A model generated the notes under the pieces. The model did no database searches and had not been told where the DNA came from. It saw only the letters and a list, made by a program, of their open reading frames with translations. Below, piece after piece: positions 8,391-18,683 of a stretch of DNA of 64,000 nt. Both the position numbers and the translations under genes were made by a program. This DNA comes from Streptomyces sp. NBC_00775 (GTDB lineage: Bacteria > Actinomycetota > Actinomycetes > Streptomycetales > Streptomycetaceae), in contig NZ_CP108938.1 of NCBI RefSeq assembly GCF_036347135.1, positions 2,294,001 to 2,358,000 of the forward strand, read 5' to 3'. Position 1 is the first letter of the stretch. Every line of letters starts with the position of its first letter.

Positions 8391-9464
8391 ATGAATGAGC
8401 CGACCACGCACCGCCTCTCCCCCGCCCGGCGCCGAGCCACCGCCGTGGCGACCGGTACCGCGGCCGCCCTCGGGCTGGCCGCGGTACCGCTGGTGACCCA
8501 GGCGCAGGCCGCCACCGTCATCACCGTCGCCAAGGACGGTTCGGGCCAGTACACGACCGTGCAGGCGGCCGTGAACGCGGCCGCCGCCGGCGACACGGTC
8601 TCCGTCGCGGAAGGGACGTACACAGAGATCGTCAACGTGCCCGTGAGCAAGACCGGGCTGACCATCAAGGGCGCCACCGGCAACGCCGAAGACGTCGTCA
8701 TCACCTACGACCGGGCCGCCGGGTACACCGACGCGAGCGGCAACAAGTACGGAACGCTGGGCAGTTCGGTGGCGACCTTCTCCGCGGGCAACCTCACCGT
8801 CACCGGGATCACCGTCCGGAACACCTTCGACAAGTCGGCGCATCCGGAGATCACGGACACGCAGGCCGTCGCGGTCACCGCGCAGGGAGACCGGCAGACG
8901 TTCACCAACGACCGGTTCATCAGCCGCCAGGACACGGTGCTGAACTGGTCGCCGTCGTCGACCGGCCAGTACCGGCAGTACTTCTACTCGTCCTTCATCT
9001 CCGGCGACGTCGACTTCGTCTTCGGCAACGCGACCGCCGTCTACGACCGGGTGAACATCCAGCTGCGCGACTCGGGCGCCGCGGCGGGCGGCCTCAACGG
9101 CTTCCTGTCGGCACCCAACACCAGCTCGGCGAAGACGTACGGCATCCTCGTCACCGGCAGCTCGGTCTCCAGCTCGGCGGCAGCCAACACCTACTACCTG
9201 GGCCGCCCCTGGCATCCGACGTCGGACGCGGTCGGCCAGCTGGTGATCCGGCAGACCTCGCTGCCGGCCGCCGTCAAGGTCGCCGGACCCTGGACGGACA
9301 TGAGCGGCTACTCATGGAAGAACGCCCGCTTCTTCGAGTACAAGAACACCGGCGCGGGCGCGACGGTGAACTCCAACCGCCCGCAGCTCACCGACTCCCA
9401 GGCCTCGAACTACACGGCCCAGAAATATCTGGCGGGCACGGACGGCTGGAATCCAGTCCGCTGA
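8391..9464 (+). CDS. Secreted pectinesterase (CE8)
   Basis: This 357-aa right-handed beta-helix enzyme de-esterifies methylated galacturonan. Family motifs are complete: GQYTTVQAAV near the mature N-terminus, QDTV (about residue 180), GDVDFVFGNA containing the catalytic Asp (about 205) and LGRPW (about 270). A signal peptide with an RRRA motif and an AQA cleavage site ends near residue 43. The ATG at 8391 has only a weak G-rich ribosome binding site. It lies 62 bases after the PL4 lyase and ends 7 bases from the convergent GH43 gene. Confidence 0.92.
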   Translation: MNEPTTHRLSPARRRATAVATGTAAALGLAAVPLVTQAQAATVITVAKDGSGQYTTVQAAVNAAAAGDTVSVAEGTYTEIVNVPVSKTGLTIKGATGNAEDVVITYDRAAGYTDASGNKYGTLGSSVATFSAGNLTVTGITVRNTFDKSAHPEITDTQAVAVTAQGDRQTFTNDRFISRQDTVLNWSPSSTGQYRQYFYSSFISGDVDFVFGNATAVYDRVNIQLRDSGAAAGGLNGFLSAPNTSSAKTYGILVTGSSVSSSAAANTYYLGRPWHPTSDAVGQLVIRQTSLPAAVKVAGPWTDMSGYSWKNARFFEYKNTGAGATVNSNRPQLTDSQASNYTAQKYLAGTDGWNPVR

Positions 9465-9471
9465 CTGTCGG

Positions 9472-10881
9472 TCAACTACCGCGTGTCCACTGCTGGTTGG
9501 TACCTCCGTTGCAGGTGTACGTGATGATCGCGGCGGAGTTGGCGGTGGACGCGCCGTTCACGTCCAGGCACTCGCCGCTCGCGCGGGACTTGATGAGGAC
9601 GTAACTGCCCGAGGTGGTGACCGACCACTGCTGGGTGGTGGCGCCGGCGCAGTTCTCCTGGGTGACGTTGGTGGCGCTCTCCGTCAGGCACAGGGAGCTT
9701 CCCCGGCCCATCAGCTCGTAGTAGCCGCTGCCCATGTCCTTGAACCAGAACTTCTGGTTGTTGCCGCTGTTGCAGGTGTACTGGGTGAGCGCGACGCCCT
9801 GCCACAACGACTGGCTGGGGATGTCGGCGCACTTGGCGGAGTGACGGGCCGTCAGGGTCTCGTAGGTGGCGGTGTTGCCGCTGACCGTGCCGGCGGTCGT
9901 GTCGACGGTGACCTCGGGGGACCAGGACATCGACATCGTGGTCGTCGTCGGGAAGGTCAACGGCAGCCATACGTAACGCGAGTCGTTGACCGTGCCTCCG
10001 AAGGAGTTGCCCCAGCGGTCGCCCATGTAGAGGTACGAGGTGCCCGAAGTCCCCTGCACGGGAAGGACATACGCGGTCTGCGAGCCGTACGCGGTCGAGT
10101 CGCCGACGTTCGTCATCGCGGTCCACGGCCCGGCGAGGGAGGTGGCGGTCGCGTACTGCTGCTGGTTGGGGTTCCAGCCCGTGGCGGCCGAAGTCAGCAT
10201 GAAGTAGACGCCGTTGCGCTTGAAGAGGGCCGGTGCCTCACGGTGTCCGCCGTGCCAGGGGTCGGCGACGAGGCTGTCGATGCCGGTGTAGTCGGCGGTG
10301 AGCTTGTAGATCTGGAGGTCGTAGTTCTCGCGGGCGGCCGAGATCATGTAGCCGGTGCCGTCCGTGTCGACGAACGTCGTGATGTCGCGGGACATGTACT
10401 GGCCGAGCGGCTGGAAGCTGCCCTGGTAGCTGTAGTTGCCGTCGACCGTGTCCGAGACGGCGACGGCGGCACGCGCCTCGCTGTAGTCGACGCCGTTCTC
10501 CTTGTGCATCCACATGACGAACTTGCCGGTGGACGCGTTGTACATGACCTTGGGCCGCTCGATGTAGGCGGTGCCCAGCTCGGAGGCGCTGGACTGGGTC
10601 AGGACGTGGCCCCGGAACTCCCAGCTCTTCAGGTCGGTGGACCGGTAGGCGTCGACGTACTTGAAGGTGTTGTCGGCGTTGCGGTCCTCACCGAACCAGT
10701 AGTAGTAGCTGCCGACCTTGATGACCCCGCCGCCGTGCGCGTGCACGGCGTTGCCCGAAGTGTCCGTGAACTGGGTGCCGTTGGTGATGGTCTGCGCCGC
10801 CGCCTGGGCGGGCCCCGCGGTCACGAGCGCTGCGGCGAGTGCGCAGCACAGGGCGAGGAGGATTGCATACACACGTCTCAT
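9472..10881 (-). CDS. Secreted GH43 (subfamily 24-like) galactanase with CBM13
   Basis: A 469-aa exported protein: signal peptide (MRRVYAILLALCCALAAALV), a five-bladed GH43 domain (about 30-340) and a C-terminal ricin-type CBM13 with QKFWF, QQWSV and QQWTR repeats (about 345-469). Features such as AHGGGVIKVGSYYYWFGEDR and YIERPKVMYN resemble exo-beta-1,3-galactanases of subfamily 24, which attack arabinogalactan side chains. An in-frame start 22 codons upstream would add a non-hydrophobic leader, so the ATG at 10881 (GAGAGG upstream) is preferred. It is convergent with the pectinesterase and has an AAGCGCTT site about 150 bases upstream. Confidence 0.88.
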   Translation of the reverse strand: MRRVYAILLALCCALAAALVTAGPAQAAAQTITNGTQFTDTSGNAVHAHGGGVIKVGSYYYWFGEDRNADNTFKYVDAYRSTDLKSWEFRGHVLTQSSASELGTAYIERPKVMYNASTGKFVMWMHKENGVDYSEARAAVAVSDTVDGNYSYQGSFQPLGQYMSRDITTFVDTDGTGYMISAARENYDLQIYKLTADYTGIDSLVADPWHGGHREAPALFKRNGVYFMLTSAATGWNPNQQQYATATSLAGPWTAMTNVGDSTAYGSQTAYVLPVQGTSGTSYLYMGDRWGNSFGGTVNDSRYVWLPLTFPTTTTMSMSWSPEVTVDTTAGTVSGNTATYETLTARHSAKCADIPSQSLWQGVALTQYTCNSGNNQKFWFKDMGSGYYELMGRGSSLCLTESATNVTQENCAGATTQQWSVTTSGSYVLIKSRASGECLDVNGASTANSAAIITYTCNGGTNQQWTRGS

Positions 10882-11031
10882 CTCATGCCTCTCGGAGGAG
10901 GGGGGCGTGGCAGGAAACGAAAGAGGTCCAACATTTTGAAACGACATCTGCCATTACCGAACGCCGAAAAGGTAAGGGTGTGTTACGGGAAGGTCAACGG
11001 GTCGGACAGAACTGAACACTTCTCTTCGAGC

Positions 11032-11039
11032 AAGCGCTT
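11032..11039. promoter_or_regulatory. AAGCGCTT palindrome upstream of the GH43 galactanase
   Basis: GAGCAAGCGCTTCCC repeats the core found at 6518-6525 and lies about 150 bp before the GH43-CBM13 start, in the gap to the LysR gene. It is a candidate shared operator for the pectin genes. Confidence 0.45.
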
Positions 11040-11074
11040 CCCGTGCAGCGCCCGCGACTTGTGCGGCGGACGCT

Positions 11075-11989
11075 TCAGCCGGGGCGGTCGCCCGAGGCCA
11101 GGCGGGCCGCCTCCGCGTAGGCCCCCACCAGCGGACGGCGGTCGCCCGCACGCCAGGCGAGGGCGAGCCGGCTCGGTGAGATGCCGCGCACAGGGCGGGT
11201 GACGACGCCGCCCCGGGTGAGCAGGGGCGCGTTGCCCGCGGCGAGCAGACAGACGCCGCGGCCGTCCACGAGGGCCTCGTACGTCTCGTCGGCGCTCGCG
11301 GCCTCCGCGCCGATCCGTGCCGGACTTCCGGCGCGGGCGTCGAGGGCGAGCCAGTAGTCGCGCAGCACACCGGCGGACTTGGGGATGGCGATGAAGGGTT
11401 CGTCGAGGAGCTCCGCGAAGTCGATCTCCGGCCGGGGCGCGAGGGGATGTGTGTCCGGCAGCGCGACATGGCGGGGCTCCTCAGCCACCACCACCCACTC
11501 GTAGCGCTCCTCGTCCGGCACCGGCAGCCACACGAACGCCGCGTCCACCGAGCCGTCCGCGAGCCCGGCACTGGAATCCGTCCAGCTCACCTGCCGCAGC
11601 TCGACCCTGGCCGCCGGGCACGCCTCACTGAACCGGGACCTGATGGCCGGCAGCAGACCGCCGCGCCCCGGGCTCGTACTCATGCCGACGACGAGGGTGG
11701 CCTGCTGCTCGGCCTTGGCGCGCTCGACGGCGTCGGACGCCGCGTCCCAGTCGGCGAGCACCCGGCGCGCGTACGGCAGCAGGGCCGAGCCCACGGCGGT
11801 CAGCCGCACGCCCTGCCGGTCCCGCTCGAACAGCTCGGCGCCCAGCTGCCGTTCCAGCATGCGGATCTGCTTGCTCAGCGCGGGCTGGGAGACGAAGAGG
11901 CGCTCGGCGGCACGCGTGAAGTGGAGGTCTTCGGCGACCGCGACGAAATAGCGGAGGTCCCGTCCGTGCACGTCCATGGCCATAGCCAT
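11075..11989 (-). CDS. LysR family transcriptional regulator
   Basis: A 304-aa LysR regulator with an N-terminal winged helix-turn-helix (LRYFVAVAEDLHFTRAAERL through LSKQIRMLERQLGAELFER, residues 10-60) and a periplasmic-binding-protein-like effector domain from about residue 90. Three ATG codons (residues 1, 3 and 5) are possible starts. It is divergent from an SDR gene 99 bases away, the classical arrangement in which the regulator controls its neighbour; the inducer is unknown. Confidence 0.9.
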   Translation of the reverse strand: MAMAMDVHGRDLRYFVAVAEDLHFTRAAERLFVSQPALSKQIRMLERQLGAELFERDRQGVRLTAVGSALLPYARRVLADWDAASDAVERAKAEQQATLVVGMSTSPGRGGLLPAIRSRFSEACPAARVELRQVSWTDSSAGLADGSVDAAFVWLPVPDEERYEWVVVAEEPRHVALPDTHPLAPRPEIDFAELLDEPFIAIPKSAGVLRDYWLALDARAGSPARIGAEAASADETYEALVDGRGVCLLAAGNAPLLTRGGVVTRPVRGISPSRLALAWRAGDRRPLVGAYAEAARLASGDRPG

Positions 11990-12088
11990 TGGTTATCACG
12001 AAGGGTCTTGGACGGGCGAGCGGGTGCGGGGCGAAGCTCGACATATCGAAGGCAGGAACGCACGAGGGAATGTACGAGGGAGTCGGAC

Positions 12089-12916
12089 ATGAGCAAGGTG
12101 TGGCTGGTCACCGGCGCGAACAGCGGTTTCGGACGGGCCTTCGTCGAGGCGGCCGTCACGGAGGGAGACGTCGTGGTCGCCACGGCCCGCAGGCCCGAGG
12201 CACTGGCCGACCTGGTGGCGGCCCACCCCGACCAGGTCGAGGCGCTCGCCCTCGATGTCACGGACCCGGCGGGCATCGACTCCGTCGTGGCCGATGTGGT
12301 GAAGCGGCACGGGCGGGTCGACGTCCTGGTCAACAACGCCGGCCGCACCCATGTCGGCGCCGCCGAGGAGACCACGGACAGCGAGCTGCGGTCCCTGTTC
12401 GACCTGCACTTCTTCGGGCCCGCCGCACTGGTGCGCGCCGTCCTTCCGCACATGCGGGAGCGACGCTCGGGGGCGATCGTCCAGATGAGCAGCATGGGCG
12501 GGCAGATGACCTACCCGGGGTTCTCCGCGTACTGCGGCACGAAGTTCGCGCTCGAAGGCTTCTCGGACGCGCTGGCGGCCGAGGTCGGCCCGCTCGGCAT
12601 CAAGGTGCTGATCGTGGAGCCGGGCGCGTTCCGTACGAACCTGATGGGAGCGGCCGGCGTGAGCGAGGAGATCGCCGACTACGCGGCCACGGTCGGCCCG
12701 ACCCGCCAGGCCGTCGCCGCCGGTGACGGCGCCCAGCCCGGCGACCCGGCGAGGGGCGTCGCGGCGGTACTGACCGCTCTCGGTGCCGAGCACACCCCGC
12801 TGCGGCTGCCGCTCGGTGACGACGGGGTCGATGCCGTGACCGGCCAGCTCGACGCGCAGCGTGCGGAGATCGCCGTGTGGGAGAAGGTGGCACGGGACAC
12901 GGCGTTCGACGTGTGA
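12089..12916 (+). CDS. SDR family oxidoreductase
   Basis: A 275-aa classical short-chain dehydrogenase/reductase. It has the TGANSGFG dinucleotide-binding motif (residues 8-15), the acidic DVTD turn, NNAG, the catalytic Ser in QMSSMGG and the YxxxK pair in YCGTKFALEGFSDAL. An Arg in the second strand (ATARRPE) suggests NADP(H) preference. The substrate is not predictable. The ATG at 12089 is preceded by GGGAGT. It is divergent from the LysR gene, which probably regulates it. Confidence 0.88.
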   Translation: MSKVWLVTGANSGFGRAFVEAAVTEGDVVVATARRPEALADLVAAHPDQVEALALDVTDPAGIDSVVADVVKRHGRVDVLVNNAGRTHVGAAEETTDSELRSLFDLHFFGPAALVRAVLPHMRERRSGAIVQMSSMGGQMTYPGFSAYCGTKFALEGFSDALAAEVGPLGIKVLIVEPGAFRTNLMGAAGVSEEIADYAATVGPTRQAVAAGDGAQPGDPARGVAAVLTALGAEHTPLRLPLGDDGVDAVTGQLDAQRAEIAVWEKVARDTAFDV

Positions 12917-13003
12917 CGGCTGACCCCTGGCACACGGCAGCGGGGGAGAGAAACGGTCGCGAAGTTTCTGTTATCGGCGGCCGCCCGGACCGTCTCCGAT
13001 GAT

Positions 13004-15100
13004 GTGCGCAGCCATATCCCCCAGAAGTCAGCGGCCGCCGCCGGGGTCCTCGCGGCGGTCGCTGTCATGCTCACCGCCCCCACCGCGACGGCCGCCACGA
13101 GCCGGGATGTCACGGCCGATGTGCTCGCCGGCCGGGACGTGACGCTCACCGGCGACACGGTGGTGACCGTGCCGGCCGGGACGACGACGTACGACGGGGT
13201 GTTCCATGGCGAGGGGACGCTCACCGTGCGCGGCGGCGGGACCCTGATCCTGACCAAGGACAGCGACTTCACGCTCCCGGCGGCCCGGCGGCGGCAGAAG
13301 GTGACCACCCAGGGCGGCAACCACCCGTACACCACCGTCAGCAACCCCGACCCGCCGGCGATCACGGTCGCCCGCGGTACGACCCTGCAGTACGGCACCG
13401 GCGGCGGGACGGGCCTCATCGGCCACTTCCCCTACAGCACGCCCGGCTACCAGCTCAACCAGCTCAACGTCCGGGTCGACGGCACCCTCCGCCTCTCCCT
13501 GACCCGCACCTTCAACATCGGCACGATCAGCGGCTCGGGCCTGGTCACCCAGCCCCGCAACATGTGGGGCACGCTGGACCTGGCCGGAACCCACCCCTTC
13601 TCCGGGGTGATCGACAACGGCACGGGCATGGCGGTGGGCCGCCCCGAGTACCCCGTGGCCCTCCCGAACGCCCGCGCGATCCTCAACCAGGGCTCCTGGA
13701 TCATCGACACCCCGCTGTACCAGACGATCACTCTTCGCCAGAACTTCTACCAGCGCGCGTACGGCAGCGACGTCAACGTCCATACGCGGCCCGGCAGCAA
13801 GGTGGTGCTCACCGGCCAGTACAGCTACAGCGACCGGGGCGGCGACACCAATCCGTCCCTGAGCGACCCTGGCATCAACTGGCGCGCGATCGCCCACCAG
13901 TTGAACAAGCGGGGCACCAACATCGAGGGTGCGAACGTCCAGTGGGGCGACGGCACGACCCACAAGATCTTCATGCCGGGCACCAAGGACACCGTCTACA
14001 TCAACCTGCACGAGGCGAGCGGGCGGCGCTCGCTGCTGACGTTCGCCTACGACGGCCCGGTCACGCTGGGCGCCTCGATCGGCGGCGGCAGGTATCACGA
14101 CACGCTGGCCGCGCCCGGCGCCGGGGACGTCGTGATCAAGGGGACGCGGGGCAATGACGTCACGTTCGCGGCGAAGCAGTACTACGACGGGTCGACCACC
14201 ATCGAGAAGGGAGCCGTGCTGCGCCTGGGCTCGGGCGAACGGGGCGGCGACGGTGCGCTGATGACAGGCACGGCGCGGCGCCGCGTGGTGAACGACGGCA
14301 CGCTGGTCGTCCGCAACACCTCAACTCCCCTGTCCTTCTCCCGACTTGGCGGCAGCGGCGGGTTCACCCAGGCGGGCGCCGCGACGACGACGCTCACGGG
14401 TGGCGGGGTGACGTACACGGGAACGACGACGGTCACGAAGGGCACGCTCGCCCTGACCGGGGGCGCCTCGCTCGCCCACAGCAAGGCGATCCGGCTCACA
14501 TCCGCGGGCGCGCGACTGGACGCCCGCGCGAGCGGCCTGCGGGTGACGACGTCGCTCACCGGCAAGGGCACGGTGCGAGGCTCGCTGACGAACGAGGGAG
14601 TGGTGGCCGGCGCCCTGACCGTGACCGGCGACTACACCCAGCGCGCCCAGGGCGAACTGGTCCTCCGCGACAAGCCCTTGAAGGTGACCGGAGCGGTCCG
14701 CCTGGCCGGCGATCTGGACCTCTCGGCCGCGGCGAGCGACCCCGCTCCCGAGATCACCCTCCTCGACCACACGGGCCACGAGAAGACCACCGGCACCTTC
14801 ACCCACCTCGCCGAGGGCGCCACCCTCAAGCTCGCCGACACGACGTACCGCATCAGCTACCACGGGGGCGACGGCAACGATGTGGTCCTCAAGGCCGCCG
14901 CGTCGAAGCGTCCCCCGGCAAGCCCGTCGGCCTCCGCCGCGCCTTCCGTGAAGCACACCGCCCTCGACAGCACCGACCACACGCGCACCTGGTGGCCCCT
15001 CCTGCTCGTCCCGATGCTGCTGGGCGCGCTGGTCGTCCCCTCGGCCCGACGCAGGCGCGGCCGCCGGCGCGGCGGACGACGGCACGCGGCCTCACGGTGA
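13004..15100 (+). CDS. Exported autotransporter-type beta-strand repeat protein with C-terminal anchor
   Basis: A 698-aa surface protein starting at GTG: signal peptide (GVLAAVAVMLTAPTATA), a long beta-helix-like body, and repeats such as GGSGGFTQAGAATTTLTGG and YTGTTTVTKGTLALTGG (about 445-490) that match the passenger-associated beta-strand repeat of autotransporters. The C-terminus has a Ser/Pro-rich linker, a hydrophobic segment (TWWPLLLVPMLLGALVV) and an Arg-rich tail, a membrane-anchor arrangement without LPxTG. Its role could be adhesion or glycan binding; no catalytic residues were identified. No good ribosome binding site precedes the GTG, and overlapping ATG codons at 12999 and 13002 are out of frame. 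Confidence 0.72.
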   Translation: MRSHIPQKSAAAAGVLAAVAVMLTAPTATAATSRDVTADVLAGRDVTLTGDTVVTVPAGTTTYDGVFHGEGTLTVRGGGTLILTKDSDFTLPAARRRQKVTTQGGNHPYTTVSNPDPPAITVARGTTLQYGTGGGTGLIGHFPYSTPGYQLNQLNVRVDGTLRLSLTRTFNIGTISGSGLVTQPRNMWGTLDLAGTHPFSGVIDNGTGMAVGRPEYPVALPNARAILNQGSWIIDTPLYQTITLRQNFYQRAYGSDVNVHTRPGSKVVLTGQYSYSDRGGDTNPSLSDPGINWRAIAHQLNKRGTNIEGANVQWGDGTTHKIFMPGTKDTVYINLHEASGRRSLLTFAYDGPVTLGASIGGGRYHDTLAAPGAGDVVIKGTRGNDVTFAAKQYYDGSTTIEKGAVLRLGSGERGGDGALMTGTARRRVVNDGTLVVRNTSTPLSFSRLGGSGGFTQAGAATTTLTGGGVTYTGTTTVTKGTLALTGGASLAHSKAIRLTSAGARLDARASGLRVTTSLTGKGTVRGSLTNEGVVAGALTVTGDYTQRAQGELVLRDKPLKVTGAVRLAGDLDLSAAASDPAPEITLLDHTGHEKTTGTFTHLAEGATLKLADTTYRISYHGGDGNDVVLKAAASKRPPASPSASAAPSVKHTALDSTDHTRTWWPLLLVPMLLGALVVPSARRRRGRRRGGRRHAASR

Positions 15101-15118
15101 CCTCACCCCGATGTGAGT

Positions 15119-15150
15119 TCGCCTCTAGGTGACCTCGCCTCTACGTGACG
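15119..15150. repeat. Tandem 16-bp repeat after the beta-strand repeat gene
   Basis: TCGCCTCTAGGTGAC (15119-15133) and TCGCCTCTACGTGAC (15135-15149) are consecutive copies differing at one base. The embedded GGTGACCTC also spans the stop codon of the preceding gene at 15096-15104. Confidence 0.75.
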
Positions 15151-15170
15151 TACGAGTTGACGTCTCCCGG

Positions 15171-15773
15171 TCAGCCGTGTCGGCCCCAGTGGCCTCGGTG
15201 GATGACTTGGTCCGCTCCGCGTCGGCGTTCCGCGACCTGTGGACTCGGCGGAGGAACATCATCGGCGCGGTAGCCGATCGTGATCCCGCCGATCGGGTCG
15301 TACGCGTCGGGCACCCCGAACTCGGCGCGGAAGGGCCGCAGGTGCTCGGGCATGATGCCGAAGAAGCAGGCGTCGAGTCCTTCGTCGATCGCGCTCAGCA
15401 GCATGAGGAGTGCGGCCATCCCCGTGTCTATGTACCAGTAGGGAGCGGGCCAGCGGGCTTCGGCGCGGTCCTCCCAGCCCTTGTCGGGTTCGGCGTAGCG
15501 CTCGAGGTAGGCCGCCTTGTGGGCCAGCGGCACCACGACCAGCGGGGCGTCCTGCATGGTCGGCGTGTTCTCGACGCGGGTCGGTACGAACGGCCAGAAG
15601 CGGGCGCGGTCGGCGGGATCGGTCAGGGCGAGGAATGCCCAGCCCTGGGAGAAGCCGGCCGAAGGCGCACGCAGCGCGGAGGCGAGGATGCGCTCGGCCA
15701 CCTCCGGGGCCACGGGCTTGTCGGAGTAGTGCCGGATCATGCGTCGGCGGCGGACCACCTCGGAGAATTCCAT
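15171..15773 (-). CDS. Nitroreductase family protein
   Basis: A 200-aa FMN-dependent nitroreductase-fold oxidoreductase. The N-terminus EVVRRRRMIRHYSDKPV is the FMN-phosphate binding signature, followed by RAPSAGFSQGW and a C-terminal GITIGYRADD glycine-rich strand. Such enzymes use NAD(P)H to reduce nitroaromatics, quinones or flavin intermediates; the substrate is unknown. It is divergent from mmuM across 110 bases. The last 20 residues (RRRGADQVIHRGHWGRHG) look less conserved. Confidence 0.88.
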   Translation of the reverse strand: MEFSEVVRRRRMIRHYSDKPVAPEVAERILASALRAPSAGFSQGWAFLALTDPADRARFWPFVPTRVENTPTMQDAPLVVVPLAHKAAYLERYAEPDKGWEDRAEARWPAPYWYIDTGMAALLMLLSAIDEGLDACFFGIMPEHLRPFRAEFGVPDAYDPIGGITIGYRADDVPPPSPQVAERRRGADQVIHRGHWGRHG

Positions 15774-15883
15774 GCGGAGAGACCTTGCCAGGGCCAGGTA
15801 CTCCTATGTCCCACATCACGGGCATTTTGTTCATCTGGTGGACGCGAAGAGGCGCGGCCTCCCGTATCGACTAGCGTCGTGAC

Positions 15884-16810
15884 ATGACCAGCAACACCTC
15901 CCGCAGCCTCGCCGACGCCCTCTCCGCCGGCCCGGTCGTCCTCGACGGCGGCATGTCCAACCAGCTCGAATCGGCCGGTCACGACCTGAGTGACGAGCTG
16001 TGGTCGGCACGGCTGCTCGCGGAGCGGCCCGAGGCGATCGTCGAGGCGCATCTCGCCTACTTCGAGGCGGGCGCGGACGTGGCGATCACGTCGAGCTACC
16101 AGGCGACCTTCGAGGGCTTCGCCAAGCGCGGCATCCCCCACGAGAGGGCGGCCGAACTTCTCGGCCTCAGCGTCGAACTGGCCCGCGAGGCCGCCCGGCG
16201 CGCGCACACGAAGGGCGTCTCGCGGCCGCTGTGGGTGGCCGCGTCGGTCGGACCGTACGGGGCGATGCTCGCGGACGGGTCGGAGTACCGGGGGCGGTAC
16301 GGGCTGAGCGTGGCCGAGCTGGAGCGGTTCCACCGTCCGCGCCTGGAGGTACTGGCCGCCGCGGCGCCCGACGTGCTGGCCCTGGAGACCGTGCCGGACG
16401 CCGACGAGGCGCGGGCGCTGCTGCGGGGTGTGCGGGGGCTCGGTGTGCCGGCGTGGCTGTCGTACAGCGTCGCCGGAGACCGTACGCGGGCCGGGCAGCC
16501 GCTGGAGGAGGCCTTCGCTCTGGCCGCCGACGCGGACGAAATCATCGCGGTCGGTGTGAACTGCTGTGCGCCAGAGGATGTGGACGGGGCGATCGCGACC
16601 GCGGCGCGCGTCACCGGCAAGCCGGTCGTCGTCTATCCGAACAGTGGGGAGGCGTGGGACGCGGAGGCTCGTGCGTGGACCGGGCGGTCCTCGTTCGCCG
16701 CCGAGCAGGTTGCCGGGTGGGAGCGGGCGGGGGCGCGGCTTGTCGGTGGGTGCTGCCGGGTGGGGCCGGGGGCGATCTCGGGGATCAGCGAGACGCTGCG
16801 GGCGGCGTAA
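15884..16810 (+). CDS. mmuM: Homocysteine S-methyltransferase
   Basis: A 308-aa zinc-dependent methyltransferase that transfers a methyl group from S-methylmethionine (or S-adenosylmethionine) to homocysteine to give methionine. The fold signatures are LDGGMSNQLE near the N-terminus (residues 19-28), ITSSYQAT, and the three zinc cysteines in GVNCC (about 225-229) and GGCCR (about 289-293). Length and motifs match MmuM. It stands alone, divergent from the nitroreductase, and is followed by hairpins and a Streptomyces dispersed repeat. Confidence 0.93.
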   Translation: MTSNTSRSLADALSAGPVVLDGGMSNQLESAGHDLSDELWSARLLAERPEAIVEAHLAYFEAGADVAITSSYQATFEGFAKRGIPHERAAELLGLSVELAREAARRAHTKGVSRPLWVAASVGPYGAMLADGSEYRGRYGLSVAELERFHRPRLEVLAAAAPDVLALETVPDADEARALLRGVRGLGVPAWLSYSVAGDRTRAGQPLEEAFALAADADEIIAVGVNCCAPEDVDGAIATAARVTGKPVVVYPNSGEAWDAEARAWTGRSSFAAEQVAGWERAGARLVGGCCRVGPGAISGISETLRAA

Positions 16811-16852
16811 CGAGGGTTTCGCCCCCGCCGCCCCTACCCGTCCCATCCCGTT

Positions 16853-16972
16853 CCTGGGGGCTCCGCCCCCAGACCCCCGCTAAAAGATTGCGCCGTTCCC
16901 CGCGCCCCTTGAGAGCCGGCTGCGGGGCGGTGGGGGTTGCTCGCGCAGTTCCCCGCGCCCCTAAAGGGGCGC
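16853..16972. repeat. Streptomyces GC-rich dispersed repeat with two hairpins
   Basis: The spacer after mmuM carries two elements often seen between Streptomyces genes: a TGGGGGC/GCCCCCA stem with a 3-base loop (16855-16871) followed by AGACCCCCGC, and two copies of TTCCCCGCGCCCCT (16895 and 16949 regions), the second closing an 8-bp GCGCCCCT/AGGGGCGC stem (16955-16972). They can act as terminators for the convergent mmuM and argG transcripts. The whole 230-bp spacer has no plausible gene. Confidence 0.7.
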
Positions 16973-17040
16973 TCTGACGGCCCCGGCGTGACAGTGTCCG
17001 CCGGGGCCGCTGCCCAGGTACGTACGACCGGGGACCGGTC

Positions 17041-18537
<1,497 letters not shown>

Positions 18538-18615
18538 GTCGGCAGGTGGGAGCGGTGGTCGTCAGGGGGTGTCCTGGAAGAGTCTGTCCGTCCAGAGCGG
18601 ACGAGACATGGCAAA

Positions 18616-18641
18616 GGCAAGGAGGTTGCCCACTCCTTGCC
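18616..18641. promoter_or_regulatory. 9-bp inverted repeat in the argG-rox divergent region
   Basis: GGCAAGGAG and CTCCTTGCC are perfect inverted 9-mers separated by 8 bp. A possible promoter for rox overlaps it (TTGCCC at 626-631 and CATATA at 650-655, 18-bp spacing). It looks like a dimeric repressor operator. Confidence 0.5.
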
Positions 18642-18664
18642 ACTCTCAACATATAGCGCACCGG

Positions 18665-18683
18665 GGGGCTTGCGGCAAGACCC
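18665..18683 (+). promoter_or_regulatory. Rifamycin-associated element (RAE)-like 19-bp inverted repeat
   Basis: GGGGCTTGCGGCAAGACCC is a 19-bp near-palindrome centred on G674 and lying 113 bp before rox. Its size, sequence and position agree with the RAE described upstream of actinobacterial rifamycin-inactivating genes, as I remember that motif. It would confer rifamycin-inducible expression. Confidence 0.7.

Noticed and set aside
10954..11571. 205-aa minus-strand frame over the LysR gene
   Set aside because: Frame-shifted shadow of the LysR gene, with Ser/Arg/Pro-rich composition.
16811..17040. Mobile element in the mmuM-argG gap
   Set aside because: Only dispersed GC-rich Streptomyces repeats and hairpins are seen; no transposase, terminal repeats or target duplication.
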